Shown piece by piece: positions 37,892-46,474 of a DNA stretch of 64,000 nt. The stretch is taken from positions 608,010 through 672,009 of the forward strand of contig CAWGKC010000004.1 of NCBI GenBank assembly GCA_963823105.1, given 5' to 3'. A program made the position numbers and the translations under genes. Each line of letters starts with the position of its first letter. Within the stretch, counting starts at the first letter, position 1. Under the pieces are notes generated by a model. That model ran no database searches. It had not been told where the DNA came from and saw nothing but the letters and a program-made list of their open reading frames with translations. The stretch comes from JAJYKC01 sp963823105 (GTDB lineage Bacteria; Acidobacteriota; Terriglobia; Bryobacterales; Bryobacteraceae).

Positions 37892-38363
37892 TCGTTTCTT
37901 TCACTCGCTCCGCCAACCGCTCCGGCGTCACCCTCGATAATGCCTGCCCATCGCAGATCGCCACCGGCGCCAGTCCGCAGGAGCCGAGGCACCGGCCCGT
38001 GCCAATCGTCCAGTCCGCCGGCTCCCCTCCTCCGTCGTCCCTCAACGCGGCCAGAAGCTCCCTGCCGCCGGCCACGTAGCAGGCCGTTCCCACGCACACC
38101 GTCGCCGAATGCTCCTTCCGTGGAGTGAGCCGGAATAAATGATAGAACGTCGCCACACCCAGCACCCGGCTCGGCGGCAGCTTCAAAGCGCCGGCGATTT
38201 TCTTCAGCACCGGTCCGGAAAGATACCCGTACAGTTCCTGCGCGGTGTGAAGGATTTCGATCAGCGCATCGCCGGAGTTTTGGTGCCGCGCCATCGCCCG
38301 CTCCAGCGCCCGCTCGCGATCGCCGCTCAAAACCTCCGCGCCGCTGCGATCCTCCGGCGTCAT
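37854..38363 (-). CDS. hoxE: Hox diaphorase subunit HoxE (NuoE-like)
   Basis: A 169-residue thioredoxin-like [2Fe-2S] protein. Ligands are CVGTACYVAGG (two Cys) and CLGSCGLAP (two Cys), and VATFYHLFRLTPRKEH is the conserved NuoE stretch. The ATG at 38363 overlaps the stop of the cytochrome b gene, linking the group 1 and group 3d parts of the operon. Presence of HoxE makes this the five-subunit HoxEFUYH form known from cyanobacteria and others. Confidence 0.94.
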   Translation of the reverse strand: MTPEDRSGAEVLSGDRERALERAMARHQNSGDALIEILHTAQELYGYLSGPVLKKIAGALKLPPSRVLGVATFYHLFRLTPRKEHSATVCVGTACYVAGGRELLAALRDDGGGEPADWTIGTGRCLGSCGLAPVAICDGQALSRVTPERLAERVKETNDSGNSGPDAAG

Positions 38364-39112
38364 GCCCGGCTTTCCGATTCCGCCTCGCGCTCCTCCTCCA
38401 ATTCGCCCACAGGAATCACCTTGTAGCCGATAAAAATGCTGTCCATCAATCCGCGTTTTTCCTCGCGTGAAATCAGCATGGCGAGATGAACGTGGAACAC
38501 GCCGAAGGAAATAAAAACGAATAGAAGCAGAAAATGGATCAGCCTGACGTTGGGCAGGCTGACCATCCGTGGAATCCACCCCACCAGCGGCGTAAGGATC
38601 GGGCTCTGCCGCAGCCAGTTGAACATCGCCAGCCCGGTCGCCACTTCCGCCAGCATCAGGCAATAAATAGCCAGATACGACACCGCCGCCATCGCGTTGT
38701 GCCCGATCTTGGACACCGGCTTCGGCGAAAGGAACAGATAGAACCGCAGCATCTTTCCCATCTCCGCCCATTGCTCTCCGCGCAGCGGCACGTAATTCCG
38801 CCAATTCACCCAGCGATTCCCCGCGAAGAAAAGATACGCGCGCAACAACAGCAGCGCGGCGAAGAACATCCCGAAGGCCTCGTGCGTGAACCGGAACCAG
38901 CCCATCAGGAACGGCCGGTTAGGCTGCCCGACGATAAACGGATCGTGAATGTAATAGCCGGTGAACGCCAGCGCCGCGATCGAAAACACCAACCCCCAAT
39001 GAATCAGCCGCAGTGGGTACTGCCACACATACACCGCCGCCGTCTCGCCCAGCGGAACCACCGGATGCCGCCGGTCCCCATCGGCCGCCGGAAATGTCGA
39101 AGCCGTTTGCAT
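38360..39112 (-). CDS. hyaC: [NiFe]-hydrogenase b-type cytochrome subunit
   Basis: A 250-residue integral membrane cytochrome b of the HyaC/HupC family. Four hydrophobic helices carry the haem His residues, visible in RLIHWGLVFSIAALAFTGYY, FRFTHEAFGMFF, KIGHNAMAAVSYLA and FHVHLAML. It links the group 1 hydrogenase to the quinone pool. It lies 12 bases after the large subunit gene. Confidence 0.93.
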   Translation of the reverse strand: MQTASTFPAADGDRRHPVVPLGETAAVYVWQYPLRLIHWGLVFSIAALAFTGYYIHDPFIVGQPNRPFLMGWFRFTHEAFGMFFAALLLLRAYLFFAGNRWVNWRNYVPLRGEQWAEMGKMLRFYLFLSPKPVSKIGHNAMAAVSYLAIYCLMLAEVATGLAMFNWLRQSPILTPLVGWIPRMVSLPNVRLIHFLLLFVFISFGVFHVHLAMLISREEKRGLMDSIFIGYKVIPVGELEEEREAESESRA

Positions 39113-39124
39113 GAGCGCCTCCCG

Positions 39125-40838
39125 TCAGTCCACCCTCGGCAGCGTGTATTCGCGGCCCTCGGCGTCGATGACATGCACCGCGCACGCCAGGCACGGATCG
39201 AAAGAATGAATGGTCCGCAGGATCTCCACCGGCCGGTTCGGATCGGCCACCGGAGTTTGAAGCAGCGACGCTTCGTAGGCGCCCCGCTGCCCCTGCGCGT
39301 CTCGCGGTCCCGCGTTCCACGTCGTCGGCACCACCGCCTGATAATTCCGGATGTGCTTGCCGTCGATATCCACCCAATGCCCCAGCGATCCGCGCGGCGC
39401 TTCGTGCCAGCCATAGCCCGCGGCGCTCGCCGGCCACGTGCCCGGGTCCCATCGCACCGGATTGAAAATCGTCACGTTGCCGTGCTCCAGATTCGAATCC
39501 AACTCGTCCACCCACGTCTCCAGATGCCGCGCCATGATCTGCGACTCCAGCGCGCGCGCCGCGATCCGCCCGAGCGTCGAGAAAAGCACCGTCGCCGGCG
39601 CGTTCAGCTTCTTCAATACGCCGTCGATCGATTCCCGGATCTCCTTCTGGCCCGCCGCATACCCCACTACCATCCTCGCCAGCGGCCCCACTTCCATCGG
39701 CTTTCCGTCATATCGCGGAGCCTTCAACCACGAATATTTCTTCTCCACATCCAGAAATTCGTACGGCGGCTTCGGCCCGCTGTATTTCGGATTCGTCTCC
39801 CCTTGCGACGGATGTTTTCCCGCCGCGTCGCCGCCCGAATACTCATACCAGGAGTGGCTGACGAATTCGGTGATCTTCGCCGGGTCCACCGGATGAACCG
39901 TGCTCAGGTCGCGTCCGAACACCGCTCCGCGAGGAAATAGAAACGTCCCGGGGTCTTTCTGATCTCCCGACGAATAATCGCCATAGGAAAGAAAGTTTCC
40001 CAGCCCCTCCCCCCGCGAGAACCAGTCCTTATAGAACGGAGCGATCGCCAGCACGTCCGGCACATACACCTGATCGACGAACCGGCGCGCGTCCTGGACC
40101 AGTTCCCGCAGGAACGTGATGCGCTCGGGATTGATCGTCGCGTCCGGCTCGTTCGCATCCATCGCCGTCGCCATTCCCCCCACCAGAAACGTTTGCGGAT
40201 GAGGGTTCTTACCGCCCAGCACGGCGTGGATGCGGATGAAATCCTTCTGCCACCTTAGCGCTTCCAGATAATGCGCCACCGCCATCAGGTTCGCCTCGGG
40301 CGGCAGAATATACGCCGGATGCCCCCAATACCCGCTGGCGAATAGACTCAATTGCCCGCTGTCCACCACCGCTTTCACGCGCTGCTGCACGCCGCGGAAG
40401 TAACTGGCGCTCGACTTCTCGTAATCGGAAATCGATTGCGCCAGACTCGACGTCTTCGCCGGATCCGCCTTCAGTGCCGACGTCACATCCACCCAATCCA
40501 AGCGCATGCAGATGGTAGAAGTGAATGACGTGATCCTGCACCATCTGCGATCCCGCCAATAGATTGCGCACGATCCGCGCGTTGTCCGGCGCCTCGATCC
40601 CCAGCGCGTCTTCCACCGCCCGCACGCTGGCCAGGGCATGCACCATCGTGCAGACTCCGCAGATGCGCTGCGTCCAGATCCACGCTTCACGCGGATCGCG
40701 ATCCTTCAGGATCGTCTCGATGCCCCGGAACATCGTGCCCGCGCTCCAGGCGTCGGAGATTTTCCCGCCATCGACCTGCGCTTCGATTCGAAGATGTCCT
40801 TCGATGCGGGTGACCGGGTCCACCACCAGTCGTGCCAT
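39125..40838 (-). CDS. hyaB: Group 1 [NiFe]-hydrogenase large subunit (one-base frameshift near 40500)
   Basis: About 570 residues after removing one extra base. The N-terminal part from the ATG at 40838 has VDPVTRIEGHLRIE and the nickel motif RICGVCTMVH. The frame then breaks after FYHLHAL. Removing one A from the pair at 40500-40501 (a T on the coding strand) restores HLHALDWVDVTSALKADP and runs to DPCLACAVH and a C-terminal tail VIDAEGREYTLPRVD that the protease should remove. Both active-site motifs are intact. It pairs with the Tat-exported small subunit and cytochrome b for H2 oxidation at the membrane. Confidence 0.9.
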
Positions 40839-40839
40839 C

Positions 40840-41925
40840 TCAGTTCTCCTTATGCGGCGCTTCCGCTTCCGGCGCTTTCGGCGCGGGTTTGATCATTTTG
40901 ATCAACCCGTGCGCGGTCACTCCCGCCACCACCGCCGCCGTCAATCCCAGCCCCACGTTGCCCGCGCCGGCCTCGACGCCAAACCCAGGCACCGAAGGCA
41001 GCCGGTCGTAAAACGGCGACATATGGTCCCAAAACCGCGGCGACGCGCACCCGATGCATCCGTGCCCCGCTTGCACCGGCCAGCTCGTATGATCGTTCCA
41101 CTGCGCCACCGGGCAATTGAACGTCGCCTGCGGCCCCTTGCAGCCCATCTTGTAAAGGCACCAGCCCTTGCGATGTCCCTCGTCGCCCCATTCCGTCACG
41201 AACCGTCCGGCGTCGTAGTGCGCGCGCCGCTGGCACTGATCGTGGATCACCCGTCCATAGGCGAACAGAGGACGGTTGTATTGGTCGACGGAGGGCAGGT
41301 CGTTGAAAGTCAGATAATGCACCAGCACCGCCGCCGTATTCACCGGATTGTGCGGGCATCCGGCCATGTTGATCACCTTCAGCCCCGGCACCGCCTCATG
41401 CAGCCCCAGCGCCCCGGTCGGATTCGGGTGCGCTCGCACCAGCCCTCCATCGAAGGCGCACGCGCCCACCGCGATCGTCGCCGCCGCGCTACGGCACACT
41501 CTCTCGGCGATGTCCATCGCCGTGCGCCCTCCCACCGTGCAATAAACGCCCCCGTCCGCCGTGGGGATCGCCCCTTCCACCACCGCCAGATACTTACCCT
41601 TCTCCTCTCTCGTCACCCGGTCCAGCACCGCCTCGGCCGACTTGCCGGAACCCGCCATGATCACTTCGTGGTACTCCCACGAAAGCGCTTCCAGCACCAC
41701 GTCCGCCACCGTCGGATGCCCCGACCGCAGCATCGATTCCGAACAGCCCGCGCAGTCCTGGAACTGCAGCCACAGCAGCACCGGTTTCCTGGCCTTGCTC
41801 AACGCCTCGACCGTGCGCGCAAGATATCGCTCCGGCAGCGCCAGCGTGCCCAGCATCGCGCCGCAAAATTTCACCAATTGCCGCCTTGAAATCCCATTAC
41901 GCATCAGCGCCGTGCTTAGGTCCAT
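40840..41925 (-). CDS. hyaA: Group 1 [NiFe]-hydrogenase small subunit with Tat signal
   Basis: A 361-residue precursor. The Tat motif SRRQLVKFCGAML is followed by the mature subunit. Proximal cluster ligands are in DCAGCSESML; the extra Cys of oxygen-tolerant group 1d enzymes (CxCC form) is absent here. Medial and distal cluster ligands follow in HDQCQRRAH, CLYKMGCKG, FNCPVAQWN and GCIGCASPRFWD. A C-terminal membrane anchor (LGLTAAVVAGVTAHGLI) fits docking on HyaC. The ATG at 41925 follows hypB by one base; an ATG at 41943 is an alternative. Confidence 0.93.
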   Translation of the reverse strand: MDLSTALMRNGISRRQLVKFCGAMLGTLALPERYLARTVEALSKARKPVLLWLQFQDCAGCSESMLRSGHPTVADVVLEALSWEYHEVIMAGSGKSAEAVLDRVTREEKGKYLAVVEGAIPTADGGVYCTVGGRTAMDIAERVCRSAAATIAVGACAFDGGLVRAHPNPTGALGLHEAVPGLKVINMAGCPHNPVNTAAVLVHYLTFNDLPSVDQYNRPLFAYGRVIHDQCQRRAHYDAGRFVTEWGDEGHRKGWCLYKMGCKGPQATFNCPVAQWNDHTSWPVQAGHGCIGCASPRFWDHMSPFYDRLPSVPGFGVEAGAGNVGLGLTAAVVAGVTAHGLIKMIKPAPKAPEAEAPHKEN

Positions 41926-41926
41926 C

Positions 41927-42628
41927 TCAGTTGTGAGCGGCATACTGCGTCCTCCCGGCCGGTGTCTTCGCCGTTCTCTTGGCCGCCGCGCGCTTCGCCA
42001 GCCAACCCATCCATGCGTCGAATCCCTCGCCCGTAATGCACGAAGTCTCGACGATCTCGATCTTCGGATTAATCTGCCGCGCGTTTTCGCGGGCCAGCTC
42101 CTTCCGGAACGGCACATGCGGAAGTAAATCGGTCTTGTTGAGAATCATCAACTCCGCTTTCCGGAATATGCCCGGATACTTCAGCGGCTTGTCCTCGCCC
42201 TCGGCCACGCTCAACACCACGATCTTCGCGTCCTCGCCCAGGTCGTAGCTGGTGGGGCAAACCAGATTGCCGACGTTTTCGATGAACAGGATCTCCAGTC
42301 CCTTCTCGATCCAGTCCTCCAGATGCCTCTCCACCATCCGCGCGTCCAAATGGCAGGCCCCGGCGGTGGTGATCTGCCGCACCGGATACCCAAACCGCAT
42401 CAGCCGCCGCGCATCGTTATCCGTCTGTATGTCGCCGGTCACCACCGCCGCCGGAGTATGCGCCGGAAGCCGCTCCAGCGTCCGTTCGAGCAGCGCCGTT
42501 TTCCCCGCGCCCGGCGACCCGATGAAGTTCAGGCACAAGATTCCGGCGGCGTCGAACATCTCCCGCAACCCCGCCGCCACTTGATCGTTTTCGCTCAGCA
42601 CGCTCTGTTCAACGCGAACCCGGTTCAT
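41927..42628 (-). CDS. hypB: Hydrogenase nickel-insertion GTPase
   Basis: A 233-residue GTPase that delivers nickel with HypA. P-loop GSPGAGKTALLERTL, the metal-site Cys/His in GACHLDARMVERHL, and the NKTD guanine motif (LNKTDLLPH) are present. The N-terminal CxxCGC high-affinity nickel site and poly-His tract of some HypB proteins are lacking. The ATG at 42628 overlaps the hypA stop by four bases. Confidence 0.95.
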   Translation of the reverse strand: MNRVRVEQSVLSENDQVAAGLREMFDAAGILCLNFIGSPGAGKTALLERTLERLPAHTPAAVVTGDIQTDNDARRLMRFGYPVRQITTAGACHLDARMVERHLEDWIEKGLEILFIENVGNLVCPTSYDLGEDAKIVVLSVAEGEDKPLKYPGIFRKAELMILNKTDLLPHVPFRKELARENARQINPKIEIVETSCITGEGFDAWMGWLAKRAAAKRTAKTPAGRTQYAAHN

Positions 42629-42903
42629 ACCGCCTCCTCCGCGTCTGCCAATTCCACAAACGCCAGATCCAGTTCGTCTCCGCGCCGGCCCTCCGACGCC
42701 TTGCACCACTCGAAATCGAGCACGAGCGGTGCCAGACCGTCGGCCTTTGTGATCGCCTCGAAACAAAACCGCAACGACTCCGGATCGACGCCCGCGAACT
42801 CTCCGATGCGCAATCCCACCTTCACCGCCCGGTGCCCCGGATAGCGCCGCGTCTCTCGATCCACCGCTTCGAGCACCGAACACGCGATGCCCATCTCATG
42901 CAT
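42625..42903 (-). CDS. hypA: HypA-like nickel chaperone without zinc finger
   Basis: Only 92 residues against the usual 110-118. The nickel-binding N-terminus MHEMGIACSVLEAV and the core KVGLRIGEFAGVDPESLRFCFEA match HypA. The expected zinc domain with two CxxC pairs is missing: the chain goes from LVLDFEWCKASEG straight to GDELDLAFVELAD, the normal C-terminal strand. Only one Cys lies in that segment. The reading frame is continuous, so this looks like a real internal loss of about 25 residues, not a frameshift. It overlaps hypC and hypB. Confidence 0.85.
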   Translation of the reverse strand: MHEMGIACSVLEAVDRETRRYPGHRAVKVGLRIGEFAGVDPESLRFCFEAITKADGLAPLVLDFEWCKASEGRRGDELDLAFVELADAEEAV

Positions 42904-43147
42904 CGCCCCCTCCTTCTTCCGAAGCCGCGATGGCAACCAGATAGTCATACGTCCGTGCCGCCTCCTCCGCGCCCACGCGGGCGATGGCGACCCCAGCATG
43001 CACCAGCACGAAGTCCCCCGCCTCGGCTTCCGGCGCGAACGCCATGTTCACCGTCTTGCGGACACCGTGGAAATCGACTTGTCCCGTGCGAAACGCCGGA
43101 TCGCCTTCCACCACGCTCACAACCTTCCCCGGAACCGCCAGACACAT
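42896..43147 (-). CDS. hypC: Hydrogenase assembly chaperone
   Basis: An 83-residue HypC with the essential N-terminal Cys (MCLAVPGKVV) and the conserved VDFHGVRKTVNMAF and GDFVLVHAGVAIARV. It helps deliver the Fe(CN)2CO unit to the large subunit. It is the first gene of the hydrogenase operon, with an AAGGAG ribosome site and a sigma-54-type promoter at 43182-43197. hypD, hypE and hypF are not in the window. Confidence 0.95.
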   Translation of the reverse strand: MCLAVPGKVVSVVEGDPAFRTGQVDFHGVRKTVNMAFAPEAEAGDFVLVHAGVAIARVGAEEAARTYDYLVAIAASEEGGGDA

Positions 43148-43181
43148 GCGCCGCTCCTTCGTCGTCTATCTCCGCCCGTTA

Positions 43182-43197
43182 TGCAAACCGTCAGCCA
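43182..43197 (-). promoter_or_regulatory. Predicted sigma-54 (-24/-12) promoter of hydrogenase operon
   Basis: On the minus strand the site reads TGGCTGACGGTTTGCA: TGGC and TTGCA match the consensus, with GG and GC ten bases apart. The predicted start near 43171 leaves a leader of about 24 bases containing the AAGGAG ribosome site of hypC. Hydrogenase operons are often sigma-54 dependent, which supports the call. Confidence 0.65.
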
Positions 43198-43334
43198 CAA
43201 AACTTGCGCGCCTTTGGGGTGGGCTTTGCCACAATTTGCCTTTCCGGCGCCGGAGGAGGGCCGTTCTTGCGCATTTTCACTCAGCCCCGCTCACCCAGCT
43301 CTCGCCATATAACCCACTCTCGTATTAATCCTTG

Positions 43335-43371
43335 TTGTTTTCATTCGTAAATCTTTGGTATAGCTTGTGCT
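43335..43371 (+). promoter_or_regulatory. Candidate promoter of the MtrCAB-like operon
   Basis: The 305-base gap between hypC and the decahaem gene has an AT-rich stretch here. Two readings are possible. A sigma-70-type pair is TTGTTT (43335-43340) and TATAGC (43359-43364), 18 bases apart. A weaker sigma-54-type element TGGTATAGCTTGTGCT (43356-43371) has GG and GC ten bases apart. Either would give a leader of 70-80 bases. Sequence alone cannot choose. Confidence 0.4.
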
Positions 43372-43452
43372 AGATCATTCGCTTGAGTTTGGGAGAATTG
43401 CGAGTTACAAAAGCTCAAAGAGACAGTAATTGAATTGTCCAGGAGGTGTTTT

Positions 43453-45579
43453 GTGAGGCGATGGAAGCGAGTTTTTCGCGCGGTTGCACTGATTGGAGTA
43501 ATTGCCGCAAGCCTGGTTAGCGCTCCGCGGAATCCTTATTCGAAGCACCAGAAGGCGTTTTACGCCGATCAAGCCACCGTCGAGTTCGTCCGGCCCGGCC
43601 TTACTATCACCATTAATGCCGCCACTATCGCCTCCGACGGCACCATTGCCGTAGTCTATACGCTGACCGACCCGAATGGTTTGCCGCTCGACGCCGCCGG
43701 CGTCACGACACCGGGGACGGTCTCTCTAGGCTACATCGCCGCCACTATTCCAAAAGGGCAAGAGCAATATGTGGCTTACACGACGCGGCAATCCACCGGC
43801 TCGGTATTAGGCACGGTTACCAACGCCGGAGCCGATTCCGGCGGCGTCGTCAGCCAGGCCCAGTCCGGCAGCGGCCAGTACACATACACTTTCAAAACCC
43901 ATGCGCCTTCGGGATTCGATGCCACCGCGACTCATACCATCGGAATCTACGCCTCGCGCAATCTTACTCAGTTTAATCTGGGCACCGACTACGCCAGCTC
44001 GACGTTTAACTTCGTCCCCAACGGAGCCAAGGTAACGGTCACCCGCGATGTCATTCGAACGGCGACTTGTAATAACTGTCACGACCAGTTGTCGCACCAT
44101 GGCGGACGCCGGCGTGGAATCGAGATGTGCGTACTCTGCCATACCCCCCAAACGTCCGATCCGAACACCGGCAACTCCCTCGACCTCAAGGTCATGGCCC
44201 ATAAGATTCACATGGGTTCGCAGTTGCCAAGCGTCGTCGCCGGCAAGCCCTATCAGATTGGAGCCCCGAACAACGCGAGCGATTTTTCGGCCGTCGTCGA
44301 TCCCGCCAATCCGGAGCGGTGCGCGGTTTGCCACCAACAGACCACCGGAGCCGCCCAGGCCAAGGCGTATCTGACGGAGCCGACGCGCGCCGCCTGCGGA
44401 GCCTGCCACGACAACGTCAATTTCGCCACCGGCGTGAATCATCCCGGCGGTCCCCAATTTGACGATAACCAGTGCTCCACTTGCCACGTTCCGCAGGGCG
44501 AGCTTCCGTTCGACGCTTCCATCATTGGCGGCCATACGGTCCCCGAAGATTCGCCACTGGCTCCTTCCATCGTGGCGAGCATTGTAAGCATAACCAACGG
44601 CGCGGCTGGACAGCCGCCAACCGTCACCTTCACGGTGAAGGACGGTTCCGGCAACCCGATCCCCATCTCGAAGTTCGCCAACGGCGGTGCCTTGCGATTC
44701 ACGATGGCCGGCCCAACCACCGATTACGGCTACACCAGTTTCGGCTCCGACGTCACCACGCCCGGTTACGTCACCGAGTCTCCGTCCGTCTCCACTACCT
44801 CCTGCGCTGCCGACGGAACCTGCACTTACAAGTTCGTTCACGCCGTTCCGGCGGGATCCACCGGCACTTACGCGATCGGAATGGAAGCGGAGCTCTCCGC
44901 AACGCTGCTTGCCGGCACGACTAGCGCCGTAACGTTCAACTACAATCCCATTAACCAGGTCTCCTACTTCTCCGTCGACGGCTCGCCCGTCGCGCCGCGC
45001 CGCACCGTGGCCAGCATCGACAGTTGTAACCAGTGCCACTTCAAGCTCGAAACCCACGGCGGCCTCCGCAACCAGATCGAGATGTGCGTGCTTTGTCACA
45101 ATCCCTCTCAAACCGACGTCAGCCAGAGAGTCAACGCCAAAGACGCCAGCCAAAAGAAGCTTCCGCCGCAGAGCGTCGATTTCTCGCTTATGGTCCACCG
45201 CATTCACGATGGCGTGAACATGGTCGCCGACGGTGCCACTTACACCGTCATCGGCTACGGCGGCAGCACCAACGATTTTTCGCAAACGTTGTTCCCCGCC
45301 TTGGACCCTCAGGGCAACCCCACCGATCTTCGCAACTGCTCGATGTGCCACGTCAACAGCTCCGAGGAGAATCTGCCCGTCGGCCTGAACAACGTGGTCA
45401 ATCCTCAGGGTTGGATCAACCCTGAAGGCGCCACCGCCACCGCCTGCTCCGGCTGCCATGTCGCCAAGGATGCCGCGGCGCACTTCGCCGCCATGACCGA
45501 CTCCCTCGGCGAAAGCTGCACCGTGTGCCACACCACCGGCCAGGCGTTTGACGTCGATCAGGTGCATGCGCAGTATTGA
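43453..45579 (+). CDS. OmcA/MtrC-family decahaem c-type cytochrome
   Basis: A 708-residue exported protein with ten CxxCH sites in two five-haem modules: CNNCH, CVLCH, CAVCH, CGACH, CSTCH, then CNQCH, CVLCH, CSMCH, CSGCH, CTVCH. Beta-rich Ig-like domains precede each module, as in MtrC and OmcA, which act as outer-surface terminal reductases. HGGRRRGIEMCVLCH and HGGLRNQIEMCVLCH show the module repeat. The GTG at 43453 is chosen because AGGAGG (43441-43446) sits six bases before it. The signal peptide (VALIGVIAASLVSA) has no lipobox Cys, unlike Shewanella MtrC. It leads an operon with MtrA- and MtrB-like genes. Confidence 0.93.
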   Translation: MRRWKRVFRAVALIGVIAASLVSAPRNPYSKHQKAFYADQATVEFVRPGLTITINAATIASDGTIAVVYTLTDPNGLPLDAAGVTTPGTVSLGYIAATIPKGQEQYVAYTTRQSTGSVLGTVTNAGADSGGVVSQAQSGSGQYTYTFKTHAPSGFDATATHTIGIYASRNLTQFNLGTDYASSTFNFVPNGAKVTVTRDVIRTATCNNCHDQLSHHGGRRRGIEMCVLCHTPQTSDPNTGNSLDLKVMAHKIHMGSQLPSVVAGKPYQIGAPNNASDFSAVVDPANPERCAVCHQQTTGAAQAKAYLTEPTRAACGACHDNVNFATGVNHPGGPQFDDNQCSTCHVPQGELPFDASIIGGHTVPEDSPLAPSIVASIVSITNGAAGQPPTVTFTVKDGSGNPIPISKFANGGALRFTMAGPTTDYGYTSFGSDVTTPGYVTESPSVSTTSCAADGTCTYKFVHAVPAGSTGTYAIGMEAELSATLLAGTTSAVTFNYNPINQVSYFSVDGSPVAPRRTVASIDSCNQCHFKLETHGGLRNQIEMCVLCHNPSQTDVSQRVNAKDASQKKLPPQSVDFSLMVHRIHDGVNMVADGATYTVIGYGGSTNDFSQTLFPALDPQGNPTDLRNCSMCHVNSSEENLPVGLNNVVNPQGWINPEGATATACSGCHVAKDAAAHFAAMTDSLGESCTVCHTTGQAFDVDQVHAQY

Positions 45580-46474
45580 TGCAGGCGTTATTGGGCTGTT
45601 CTTTCTTGTGGCCGCCGCTAGTGTTGCGGGCCAGGAGCCGCCCGGCTATGCCGGCTCCCAGGCCTGCCTGACCTGCCACGAGGATATTTACAACGCGTTT
45701 CAGAAAAGTCCCCACGGCGCACTGGAGGCGGATCAAAAACGCGGCTTTAAGGGACGCGCCTGCGAATCCTGCCACGGTCCCGGCGCCAAACACGCCGAGT
45801 CCGCCTCCGCCGCCGACATCCGCGATCCGGGCAAACTCGCCGCCGCCGCGGCCGATAAAATCTGCCTCTCCTGTCATCTCAACCAGCCGACGCAAGTGGG
45901 CCGCCTCGAAAGCAGCCACATGAAGGATCAGATCGCCTGCACCGCCTGTCACAAAGTCCACGCCAATGGCCCGCGTGGCTTGGTAGTCCGCGCCGCGCCG
46001 GACATCAACAAGCTCTGCGCATCGTGCCACCTCGACGTTTGGGCCCAGTTTCAAAAGCCGTTTCACCATCGCCTCCCGGAAGAAGCCATGAGCTGCGTCG
46101 ATTGCCATAACCCTCACGGCTCCATCCGTCCCGCGATGACTCAAGTTTTCGCCGCCAACGAGCCCGGCTGCCTCAACTGCCATGGCGACAAGCGCGGGCC
46201 ATTTTCTTTCGAGCACGCCCCCGTGCGCTTCGAAGGCTGCGCCGCCTGCCACGAACCGCACGGCTCCGCCAATCCGCGCCTGTTAGTCCGCCAGGAAGTC
46301 CGCCTGGTCTGTCTGGAGTGCCACGCCAACCTCCCGTTTCAAACAAGTTCCAATTCCCGTCTCGGCGTCGTCCCTCCCGCTTTCCACGACCTCCGCTCGC
46401 CCGTCTTCCGCAACTGCACCGTGTGCCATCAAAAAATCCACGGCAGTTACGTCGACAGGAACCTTTTGCGATGA
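45566..46474 (+). CDS. MtrA/DmsE-family decahaem periplasmic cytochrome
   Basis: A 302-residue protein with a signal peptide (VIGLFFLVAAASVAG) and ten CxxCH sites: CLTCH, CESCH, CLSCH, CTACH, CASCH, CVDCH, CLNCH, CAACH, CLECH and CTVCH. Even spacing and recurring CHxPHGS-like turns (CHNPHGS, CHEPHGS) match MtrA/DmsE/PioA, which thread through an outer-membrane barrel. The ATG at 45566 overlaps the preceding gene by 14 bases, and its stop overlaps the MtrB-like start (ATGA). Confidence 0.94.
   Translation: MRSIDAGVIGLFFLVAAASVAGQEPPGYAGSQACLTCHEDIYNAFQKSPHGALEADQKRGFKGRACESCHGPGAKHAESASAADIRDPGKLAAAAADKICLSCHLNQPTQVGRLESSHMKDQIACTACHKVHANGPRGLVVRAAPDINKLCASCHLDVWAQFQKPFHHRLPEEAMSCVDCHNPHGSIRPAMTQVFAANEPGCLNCHGDKRGPFSFEHAPVRFEGCAACHEPHGSANPRLLVRQEVRLVCLECHANLPFQTSSNSRLGVVPPAFHDLRSPVFRNCTVCHQKIHGSYVDRNLLR

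Noticed and set aside
40840..41925. Oxygen-tolerant group 1d small subunit
   Set aside because: The extra Cys next to the proximal cluster is missing (CAGC rather than CxCC form).
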